21,292 nucleotides of DNA from DATAAZ01 sp036259875. GTDB taxonomy: Bacteria; Actinomycetota; Thermoleophilia; Gaiellales; Gaiellaceae. Every line of letters begins with the position of its first letter. The first letter of the stretch is position 1. The translations under genes and the position numbers were made by a program. The notes beneath the pieces are model-generated. The model was not told the origin of the DNA and ran no database searches. It worked only from the letters and a program-made list of their open reading frames with translations. This document shows, piece after piece, positions 6,903-13,807 of the stretch. The stretch covers positions 1 through 21,292 of the forward strand of contig DATAAZ010000044.1 of NCBI GenBank assembly GCA_036259875.1, in the 5' to 3' direction.

Positions 6903-8135
6903 TCAACCGTCCTCATCCTGTGCAGCGACGGTCGCCGCGCCCGACCCGACGGCTATTGACCCGAGCGCCACGAAGGCGAGCAAGGCGACGACGCCGACCG
7001 CCAGGACCGGCCCGCCGTCGGCAATGAGCGTCAAGGGAACCCCGACGGCGAGGGTGAGCAGCGTCGTCCAGAGGAGCGGCCGGGGGCACGCCGCCACCGG
7101 AAGCCCGCTCTTCTCGGCGTCCGGCCCGGCGGCTTCGCGGTCGAAGCGGCCGCGCAGAACGAGGCCGAAGAGGAGGGCGAGGGAGGGTACGAGGATCACG
7201 GCCCCGAGGGCGACGCCGACGATCGTCGCGGTCAAAGTCGGCCTCCCGGCGGCCGCTTCGTCCACAGTGAGGCCAGGAAGGAGCTCGGGTCGCTGCGCCA
7301 AGGCCCAGCCGACGACGATTGCCGCGACCGCGGCTGACGCTCCGTAGCGCGCGGCCTCGAACCGGCTTCGGCGCACGAGCTCGACGGTCGCCAGCCCGGC
7401 GGCGGCCGACCCGACGACGGGGAGGATCGCCGGCCAGCGCAACAGGCCGCGTCGGAGCGTCTCGGCGTCGAGCGAGACGACGAGGAGCCCGGCGAGCGCC
7501 ATTACGCCGGTCGCCGCGCCCGCCGCGAGCGCGCGCGCGCGAAAGGAGACCGTGAGATCGTGGCGACCGGCTCGCGCGGCATCGCCGGCGAGGTACACGG
7601 CAGCGAGGTAGGCGCCGGTGGCGACCGCGAGCACGCCGACGGCGAACGAGGTCGGGTTCACCCAGCTCGTCACGAGATCGCCCCGCGCGTTCCCGACGGG
7701 CACGCGTCCCGAGGCGATGCCGCCGACGGCGGTGCCGAGCGCGAACGGCGTCAGGATCGAGGAGACGGAGAAGACGGCGTCTACTGTGCGTCGCTCGATC
7801 TCACGGGCCGTGCCGGCGTGGACGGCGTACGCCGTTCCGCGAAGGACGATCCCGACCGCGGCGATGAAAAACGGCACGGTCAGCGTCGAGAAGATCGAGG
7901 CGAACGCCTTCGGATACGCAGTCCAGCAGATCGCGAGCACGAATATGAGCCAGACGTGGTTCGCCTCCCAGACGGGGCCCATCGCGCGGTAGGCGTGCTC
8001 GCGCCGCGCTTTCGAGCCCGCGTCGCGGCGCCCAGCGAGCTGCCAGAACGCGGCGCCGAAGTCGGCGCCGCCGAGCACCGCGTAGGCCACGAGCCCGACG
8101 AGCATGAGGACGAGCGGGACCTCGGCGAGCGTCAC
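6903..8135 (-). CDS. cydB: Cytochrome bd ubiquinol oxidase subunit II
   Basis: A 410-residue integral membrane subunit of the cytochrome bd terminal oxidase, which pairs with CydA and stabilises the haem-bearing core. Family landmarks are the N-terminal YAVLGGADFG segment and GPVWEANHVWLI with the following FVLAICWTAYPKAFASI helix; eight or nine hydrophobic helices follow. It is somewhat longer than many CydB proteins (~340-380). I chose the GTG at 8133-8135, which overlaps the cydA TGA (8132-8134) as GTGA and has an AGGAGGAGG ribosome site inside the end of cydA; the longer upstream reading is out of frame with cydA and is a shadow. No cydX or cydDC is visible here. Translational coupling to cydA is likely. 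Confidence 0.94.
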   Translation of the reverse strand: MTLAEVPLVLMLVGLVAYAVLGGADFGAAFWQLAGRRDAGSKARREHAYRAMGPVWEANHVWLIFVLAICWTAYPKAFASIFSTLTVPFFIAAVGIVLRGTAYAVHAGTAREIERRTVDAVFSVSSILTPFALGTAVGGIASGRVPVGNARGDLVTSWVNPTSFAVGVLAVATGAYLAAVYLAGDAARAGRHDLTVSFRARALAAGAATGVMALAGLLVVSLDAETLRRGLLRWPAILPVVGSAAAGLATVELVRRSRFEAARYGASAAVAAIVVGWALAQRPELLPGLTVDEAAAGRPTLTATIVGVALGAVILVPSLALLFGLVLRGRFDREAAGPDAEKSGLPVAACPRPLLWTTLLTLAVGVPLTLIADGGPVLAVGVVALLAFVALGSIAVGSGAATVAAQDEDG

Positions 8136-9544
8136 CGCCGATCCTCCTCCTCGGCCGGTCGCGCGGCGCCCGCCAGCACGGGCGCGACGCCGCCTGGGCG
8201 CCCCGCGATTTCGACGGGAGCGCGTGCCAGCCGCCTGAGAATCCACGCGACGGCGGCAATGAGCCCGGCGTAGACGAGCAGGAGCGAGGCGTACCCGACC
8301 GGGACCCCGTTCGCGCCGGTGACCGCATCCTCCGTGCGCATGTGGCCGTAGACGACCCACGGCTGGCGCCCCACCTCCGTCGTGATCCAGCCGGCGATCA
8401 GCGCGACGACGGACAGCGGGCCGGCCGCCGCGACGGCCCGGTAGAACCAGGGCGAGCGGGGAAGCCGCCTCCGTCGAAGCCAGACGACGAGGTAGACGAG
8501 CGAGAGGGCGGCGAGCGCGAGGCCGATGCCGACCATCGTCTGGAAGGCCACCCGGACGACGTTGACGGGCGGCCGCTCGTCGGGCGGCACTTCCTCGAGC
8601 CCCTCGACGCGCGCGTTCGGGTCGTGGAAGGCGAGCAGCGAGAGGAGGCGCGGGAGCGGGATCCCGTAGCGGACCTCCTCGCCGTCGTACCAGCCGAGCA
8701 GGTGGACCGGTGCACCCTCTTCGGTCCTCTGAAGCCCTTCGAGCGCGGCGAGCTTCGTCGGCTGCTCGCGGGCGACCTCGCGGGCCGCCCAATCGCCCAC
8801 GACGATCTGGACCGGGGAGGCGAGCGCGGCAACCGTGAGCGGCACGACGAGCGCTACCCGCTCGTAGGGGCCGCGCCGACCGCGCAGCCAGCCCAACGCG
8901 TAGACGCCGGCGGTGAGGAAGCCGGCGACGATGTAGCCGGCGAGGTACATGTGAACGAGCTCGTGCCAGAGGTGGTGGTTGCCGAAGAGGGCAGCCAGCG
9001 GCCTGACGTCAGTCACGCGCCCGTCCTCGAACGTGAACCCGCTCGGGTTGTTCATCCACGCGTTCACCGAGATGACCATTAGCGAGCCCGTGAACCCGGC
9101 GATCACGACCGGGACTCCGGCCAGGAAGTGCGCGCGGGCCGAGAGCCGGTCCCACCCGTAGACGTAGATCGCGATGAAAATCGCCTCGACGAAGAACGAG
9201 AAGGCCTCGAGCGTGAACCCGAGCCCGAAGACATCGGCGAACGTCGCCATGAAGCCGGGCCAGAGAAGGCCGAGCTCGAAGCTGAGGATCGTTCCCGTTA
9301 CGACGCCGACGGCGAAGAGCGCGAGCATCGCCTTCGACCATCGCCTCGCGATCGTGCGATAGACCGGGTTGCCGGTTCGCAGCCAGAGCGCCTCCATGAA
9401 GAGGACGAAGGCGGGAAAGGCGATCCCGAAGCAGACGAGCGGGATGTGGACCGCGAACGAGAGCGCCTGCATCTGCCTGGCCTCGAACAGGTACTCCTGG
9501 TCGACGGGAGCGAACGGGGCGGCCGCAGCGATGAGCACGCTCAA
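8132..9544 (-). CDS. cydA: Cytochrome bd ubiquinol oxidase subunit I
   Basis: About 470 residues, the haem-carrying subunit that oxidises quinol and reduces O2 at low oxygen with high affinity. Numbering from TTG 9544, His33, His198 and Met337 fit the E. coli haem ligands His19, His186 and Met393. Glu113 and Glu120 match Glu99 and Glu107 of the proton/haem site. QPTKLAALE (261-269) is the quinol-site Q-loop signature, and GRQPW is present near residue 400. The Q-loop lacks the long insert of the E. coli protein, so this is the short-Q-loop type usual in actinobacteria. The start is uncertain: TTG at 9544, GTG at 9538, or ATG at residue 25. The first helix needs FEARQMQ, so the upstream options are preferred. 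First gene of a cydAB pair. Confidence 0.95.
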   Translation of the reverse strand: MSVLIAAAAPFAPVDQEYLFEARQMQALSFAVHIPLVCFGIAFPAFVLFMEALWLRTGNPVYRTIARRWSKAMLALFAVGVVTGTILSFELGLLWPGFMATFADVFGLGFTLEAFSFFVEAIFIAIYVYGWDRLSARAHFLAGVPVVIAGFTGSLMVISVNAWMNNPSGFTFEDGRVTDVRPLAALFGNHHLWHELVHMYLAGYIVAGFLTAGVYALGWLRGRRGPYERVALVVPLTVAALASPVQIVVGDWAAREVAREQPTKLAALEGLQRTEEGAPVHLLGWYDGEEVRYGIPLPRLLSLLAFHDPNARVEGLEEVPPDERPPVNVVRVAFQTMVGIGLALAALSLVYLVVWLRRRRLPRSPWFYRAVAAAGPLSVVALIAGWITTEVGRQPWVVYGHMRTEDAVTGANGVPVGYASLLLVYAGLIAAVAWILRRLARAPVEIAGRPGGVAPVLAGAARPAEEEDRR

Positions 9545-9687
9545 GCAGCGGCGCCGTTCCCGGCGAACCGACTCCGGTTGCCCAGGAGTCGCGCTGCCTC
9601 GTGCAGGAGCGTGGACTCGGAGTCGTTCACGGCCCCGTCAATCCCGATATCACGCCAGCGAAGGCTACGGCCGGGACGCGGCCCGTG

Positions 9688-10233
9688 TCAGCCGCCGCCG
9701 CGGCGGCGCTTGCCGATCCGTAATCCGCCGGGCTCCGCCGGGTGGTAGTAGCCCGGCTCGTCCTGCCTGAACATCGTCACGACGCCGTTCGTCTCGAGGA
9801 TCGCGGTGTGGACGGCGCCGAGATCGGGGAATCCCTGCCGCCGTGCGATCGCCCGCAGCTCCGACAAGGAGATCCCCGAGCGGCGGAGCGCCTTGTGAAC
9901 GGGCCGTCCCTGCGAGATCAGGAGCGTCGGCTCGCCCTCCACCGCTCGCGATGCCCACGGAAACGCGTAGGCCGTCCGGCTCACGAGCTCGTTGATGGCG
10001 AAGAGGGTGACCGCGCCGATGACCGCGCCGGTGACCGAGATGTCGTTTCCGATGATCCCGTTCTGGACTGCGTTCGCCACCAGCAGCAGGACGACGAGAT
10101 CGAGCGTGTTCGCCTGGCCCAGCTCCCGCTTTCCGACGATGCGCAGGATCGCGATCAAGAAGAGGTAGATGAGGATGGCGCGGAGGACCTTCTCGCCGGC
10201 GCTGACCTGCAGGTCGAAAATGTCCTGCCACAT
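9688..10233 (-). CDS. DUF421 / YetF-type membrane protein
   Basis: A 181-residue protein. Three hydrophobic helices occupy ~15-100, including the family signature GKRELGQANTLDLVVLLLVANAVQNG. They are followed by the cytosolic YetF domain with the typical GEPTLLISQGRPVHKALRRS segment and FRQDEPG near the end. Members of this family are small membrane proteins of unclear biochemical role; some are induced by stress. The ATG at 10231-10233 (MWQDIF...) gives the family's usual N-terminus. The reading stays open upstream, but those codons are antisense to the GH15 pseudogene and are rejected. The C-terminus is a basic, Gly-rich tail. It lies ~50 bases from, and divergent to, the truncated 5' end of the GH15 pseudogene. 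Confidence 0.85.
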   Translation of the reverse strand: MWQDIFDLQVSAGEKVLRAILIYLFLIAILRIVGKRELGQANTLDLVVLLLVANAVQNGIIGNDISVTGAVIGAVTLFAINELVSRTAYAFPWASRAVEGEPTLLISQGRPVHKALRRSGISLSELRAIARRQGFPDLGAVHTAILETNGVVTMFRQDEPGYYHPAEPGGLRIGKRRRGGG

Positions 10234-10284
10234 GGCGACGGTGTGCGACGCAGCGCGGGCGAGTCCTGCTCCGAGGGGGCAGTA

Positions 10285-11952
10285 GCCTGCTTCGCGGCGC
10301 TGCTCGGCGATGAGCGCCATGGACGCTGGCTGCTCGCTCCCGCCGGCGGCGTCCGGCGGGTCTCGCGCCGGTACCGGCCCGCGACTCTCGTGCTCGAGAC
10401 GGATTTCGAGACGGGGGACGGCGCCGTTCGGCTCGTCGACTGCATGCCTCTTCGGCAGAGGCACCCGAATCTCGTCCGGATCGTGGAGGGACTCGCCGGG
10501 CGCGTTTCGATGCGGATGCAGCTTGTCGTGCGCTTCGAGTACGGGTCGGTTGTCCCGTGGGTCACGCGCCGGCGCGGCCTTCTGTCCGCTGTCGCGGGGC
10601 CTGATGCGCTAGCTCTGCGCGCTCCGATCAAGACGCGGGGAGAGCGCTTGACCACCGTGGCCGAGTTCACAGTCCACGCGGGGGAATCGATCCCGTTCGT
10701 GCTCACCTGGCACGCCTCGCACGAACGGGCGCCGCGTGCGATCGATCCTCACCGTGCCGTCGGGGAGACCGAGGCGTGGTCGAGTCGCTGCTCGTACGAG
10801 GGGGAGTGGCGCGACGCCGTCCTGCGCTCGCTCATCGTCCTCAAGGCCCTCACCTACGCGCCGACCGGCGGCATCGTCGCCGCCGCGACGACGTCGCTCC
10901 CCGAGCAGCTCGGAGGCGTCCGGAACTGGGAACCGCTATTGCTGGGTGCGCGACGCGACGTTCGCGCTCTACGCGCTGATGACGGCCGGCTATACGGGGG
11001 AGGCGCGCGCGTGGCGGGACTGGCTCGTCCGGGCCGTAGCGGGCGACCCGACGCAGATGCAGATCATGTACGGCGTCGCCGGCGAGCGCCGCCTTACCGA
11101 GCTCGAGCTCGGCTGGCTGCCCGGGTACGAGGGATCGGCGCCGGTCCGGATCGGCAACGACGCGTCGACTCAGTATCAGCTCGACGTGTACGGCGAGCTG
11201 ATGGACGCGCTCCACCAGGCCCGCCGGGCGGGCATCGCGTCGCATCCCACCGCCTGGCACGTGCAGCGCGTGCTGCTCGACTTCCTCGAATCGGGCTGGC
11301 GGGAGCCCGACGACGGCATCTGGGAGGTGCGAGGCCCGCGCCGCCACTTCACCCACTCGAAGGTGATGGCCTGGCTAGCGCTCGACCGTGCCGTCAAGGC
11401 GGTCGAGCGGTTCGCTCTCGCGGGGCCGGTCGACCGATGGCGCGCCTTACGGGACGAGATCCACGCCGAGGTCTGCCGTGAGGGCTACGACGCCGAGCGT
11501 CAAACGTTCACGCAGTACTACGGGTCGAGCGAGTTGGATGCGAGCCTGCTCATGATTCCGCTCGTCGGCTTCCTGGCGCCGTCCGACCTCCGCGTGGCCG
11601 GGACGGTCGAGGCAGTGCAGCGCGAGCTTGTGCAGGACGGCCTTCGTCCACCGTTACTCGACGAGGACCGACGTCGACGGACTCCCGGCGGGAGAGGCCG
11701 CCTTTCTCGTCTGCACGCTGTGGCTTGCCGACAACCTCGCCCTTCTCGGTCGGCACCGGGAGGCACGCCGGCTGTTCGAGCGGATCCTCGACCTGCGCAA
11801 CGATCTCGGGCTTCTCTCCGAGGAGTACGACCCGGCGTCTGACCGGCTGGGTCGGAAACTTCCCGCAAGCGCTCTCGCACGTGGGGCTCGTCAATACGGC
11901 CCACAACCTGACGACGACCCGCGGCCCAGCTGAACATCGCCTCAGTTCGTGA
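10285..11952 (+). pseudogene. GH15 glucoamylase/trehalase-family pseudogene (5'-truncated, three frameshifts)
   Basis: Continuous homology to actinobacterial GH15 proteins is spread over several frames. It starts abruptly at ACFAALLGDERHGRWLLAP (10285), lacking the ~40-residue front (usually a ...GDxxTAALVGxDGSIDWLC... segment). A 2-base loss near 10931 breaks the RNWDYRYCWVRDA motif after RNW. A 1-base gain near 11641 breaks DGFVxRY, and another near 11850 breaks the segment before GNFPQALSHVGLVNTA. Both catalytic carboxylate regions can still be read (DGIWEVRG, and LSEEYDP in the next frame), and the family's C-terminal segment ends at TGA 11950-11952. The enzyme would have hydrolysed alpha-glucans or trehalose. 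Neighbouring genes are intact, so decay is likelier than poor sequence, though sequencing indels cannot be excluded. Confidence 0.87.
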
Positions 11953-12087
11953 GCCGCCGCTAATCGCCCCCATCGGTACACGGTAAATCGCCAGCGTGCC
12001 GGTATCCGCCTGGGCGCGGCGGATCTCGTCGCGGGCGTGCTCGGCGAGCTTCAAGTATTCATAGACCGCCGCGTGCGTCGCAGTTCC
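11953..12087 (-). pseudogene. Possible coding fragment, unrecognised
   Basis: A minus-strand reading of ~45 residues (THAAVYEYLKLAEHARDEI, then RRAQADTGTLAIYRVPMG) has the GC-rich third positions and amphipathic make-up of a real protein. It has no ATG or GTG before this segment; the upstream frame is closed by TGA at 12097-12099, and it runs straight into the antisense of the GH15 pseudogene. I do not recognise a family. It may be the stump of a gene cut by the same rearrangements that damaged its neighbours, or chance coding-like bias. Confidence 0.2.
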
Positions 12088-12132
12088 CGTCGCCGTTCAC
12101 GCGAGTTACTCGCGATTGCGCTACACGAACGA

Positions 12133-12147
12133 CGCGGGTTTCCCGCG
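12133..12147 (-). terminator. Small GC hairpin downstream of tRNA-Ser
   Basis: CGCGGG-TTT-CCCGCG is a perfect 6-base-pair stem with a 3-base loop, ~60 bases after the tRNA 3' end on the minus strand. There is no U-tract after it, so termination is only a possibility. A second palindrome (CGCGAGT-T-ACTCGCG, 12100-12114) lies just beyond. Confidence 0.25.
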
Positions 12148-12205
12148 CTTCAGCGGACCGAGAGCCCGGCGAGCAAGTCGCAGCGCCGCATGACCCGAAG
12201 GAAGG

Positions 12206-12294
12206 CGGAGGGGGAGGGATTCGAACCCTCGATCCGCCTAACGACGGATAACGGTTTTCGAGACCGCCGCATTCGTCCGCTCTGCCACCCCTCC
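12206..12294 (-). tRNA. tRNA-Ser (anticodon CGA)
   Basis: An 89-base class II tRNA. The acceptor stem is GGAGGGG with CCCCTCC plus discriminator G. The D arm lies around GCAGAGCGGACGAATGC. The anticodon stem CGGT/ACCG encloses the loop CTCGAAA, whose anticodon CGA (complement of 12258-12260) reads the UCG serine codon. A long variable arm with an ATCCG/CGGAT stem is the serine identity element. The T arm is GAGGG-TTCGAAT-CCCTC. The CCA end is not encoded (CCT follows the discriminator), so it must be added after transcription. The 27 bases at its 3' end recur at 6769-6795. Confidence 0.96.
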
Positions 12295-12340
12295 GGCAAC
12301 GAACGCGAGCGCTCGTATGGTAGCCGCGATCCAGGCCGAT

Positions 12341-13774
12341 CTAGCAGGCCGTGCCGCCGCCGCAGCCCATTGGGTCGACCACGCGGTTCGGAATCCGCGC
12401 CAGCGAGAAGGGGATGCTCTGCTCGCCGCGGAAGCGAGCCCGGACGAACCCCCACCGGGCGCGCGTACGGAACGTCCGCGCAAAGACGCCGTGCGCGTTC
12501 GCGCGCGCGACGCCGAGCCGCCGCCAGCTACCCCCAGCGCCTCGGATCTCCACGGCCACGCGCCCGCCGCGGCTCGTCGGCGTCCGGCCCCAGACGTAGA
12601 CCCCCCTGGCGCGGCGGAAGGCGACGACCGGGAACCGGAACGCGGTCAGCGAAAGCTTCGGCGACCCTCCGACGGTGTAGAGACCGGACTGGTAGCGGCC
12701 CTGCGGCAACGGGTCGTCGATGATTCGCCACCACGTCACCACCGTGAAGCCGTTCTGCCAGAGGCGGTAGAGCGCTTCGGCGACCCAGCGCGCGTGCAGT
12801 CGTGCCGGGACGCCGCGCGGGTCCGGGGGGCGCGTGTCCCAGCTGAGCTCCGTGGCCCAGAACTGGACGGGCCCGTTCGAGCGGACGTGCCCAGCGCGAA
12901 TCGCCGCTCTGACCGCCCGCCGCATCCGGGGCAGGTCGCCGAGGGACACGTTGTCGCCACCGGCTCGATGCGTCGGGCCGCCGAGCGTGTACGGGTGGTG
13001 CGACCAGATGTCGAAGATGAGCGGGTCCCCGCGCAGGTCGCATGTCGGGCGGAGCGACGGTGAGAGGCAGAAGAGCTCGCGGACGAAGGCGAGCGGAGCG
13101 GGCTTCCCGCGCCGGGCGAGAGGTGCAAGCGAGCCGGCGATCACCTTGTTCACCGGGTTGACGCCCTTGACCGCGCGCGCGAAGCCGTTCACGAGCGCGC
13201 GGTACTGGAGCGCCGAGACGATCCGGCCGCCCTCGTACTGGGGCACCAGGTGGTAGTCGCGGTTCGGCTCGCCCCACGGAAGCCAGTAGCGGATCCGCGG
13301 AAGCGGCGGCTGGCCCGGCGGCGCGAAGGAGCCGCTGTAGCGCTTAGCGGCGGCGCGGCCGAACGCGGCGAAGGCACCCGGGTCGGGTCGGAACGTTCCG
13401 CGCCCGTCGTTCCCCGCCCCCTCGGCCCACGCGGGCGCATACATCACGTTCGCGTACGGCTCGAGCCCGCGCGCGCTCGCGAGCCGAACCTGCCGGTCGA
13501 ACCACTCCCAGTTGTAGTGCGGGTTGTTCGGGTCGGCGGGGTCGAGGCCGGCTGGGATCGGCGTCGGCGCGACGCTCTTCCAGGTGAGGAACAGGCGCAC
13601 CATCGTCGCCCCCGCCGAGCGCGAGCGATCGAACGCGGCCTGCTGCGCGCGCTGGTCGAGGAAGTGCAGGGGGTCGAAGACGGCCGTACGAAGTGGCCGA
13701 GCCGCGCTCACCGGGGAGGCGGCGGAACCCAACGCAAGCAAAAGCAGGAGTGCGACGAGGAGGGGGCGACGCAC
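12341..13774 (-). CDS. Secreted clan GH-A-type glycoside hydrolase, paralogue 1 (WGEPN variant)
   Basis: A 477-residue protein with a clear signal peptide (MRRPLLVALLLLLALGSAAS, cleavage near SAA-RP). A (beta/alpha)8-type catalytic region (~30-365) resembles GH5/GH39-like enzymes: LTWKSVAPT after strand 2, the acid/base segment YWLPWGEPNRDY, HHPYT, and the nucleophile segment FWATELSWDTRPPD. The residue before the acid/base Glu is Gly instead of the near-invariant Asn of clan GH-A; the sister gene has Asn. A beta-sandwich-like C-terminal part (~370-460) follows, and the protein ends in MGCGGGTAC. The start GTG at 13772-13774 has a TAGACT box 9 bases upstream. It likely acts on an extracellular glycan, perhaps the polymer made by the divergent cluster; substrate unknown and activity questionable. 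Confidence 0.85.
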   Translation of the reverse strand: MRRPLLVALLLLLALGSAASPVSAARPLRTAVFDPLHFLDQRAQQAAFDRSRSAGATMVRLFLTWKSVAPTPIPAGLDPADPNNPHYNWEWFDRQVRLASARGLEPYANVMYAPAWAEGAGNDGRGTFRPDPGAFAAFGRAAAKRYSGSFAPPGQPPLPRIRYWLPWGEPNRDYHLVPQYEGGRIVSALQYRALVNGFARAVKGVNPVNKVIAGSLAPLARRGKPAPLAFVRELFCLSPSLRPTCDLRGDPLIFDIWSHHPYTLGGPTHRAGGDNVSLGDLPRMRRAVRAAIRAGHVRSNGPVQFWATELSWDTRPPDPRGVPARLHARWVAEALYRLWQNGFTVVTWWRIIDDPLPQGRYQSGLYTVGGSPKLSLTAFRFPVVAFRRARGVYVWGRTPTSRGGRVAVEIRGAGGSWRRLGVARANAHGVFARTFRTRARWGFVRARFRGEQSIPFSLARIPNRVVDPMGCGGGTAC

Positions 13775-13783
13775 GAACGCGGG

Positions 13784-13789
13784 AGTCTA
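13784..13789 (-). promoter_or_regulatory. Putative -10 box of GH paralogue 1
   Basis: On the minus strand TAGACT (within TATAGACT) ends 9 bases before the GTG at 13774. The 33-base gap to paralogue 2 has no Shine-Dalgarno. Independent transcription of this copy from a short or absent leader is suggested. Confidence 0.35.
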
Positions 13790-13807
13790 TACACCCGCCC
13801 CGATGGC

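Noticed and set aside
6665..6959. Two small plus-strand proteins with RDSNPR- or GIRTLVGP-type sequence
   Set aside because: They are translations across the antisense of a tRNA-Ser 3' end, a familiar artefact of automatic annotation.
6903..8792. 629-residue version of CydB
   Set aside because: The first ~220 codons lie inside cydA in another frame and have no homology. The GTG at 8135 with an AGGAGGAGG site gives a normal CydB.
9742..10281. First ~180 codons of the plus-strand open frame leading into the GH15 region
   Set aside because: They are antisense to the YetF-type protein, and GH15 similarity starts only at ~10285, so they are not an N-terminal extension.
12037..12723. Plus-strand 228-residue open reading with EGEGFEPSIRLTT
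   Set aside because: It reads through the antisense of the intact tRNA-Ser and then of GH paralogue 1; codon bias fits the minus-strand genes.
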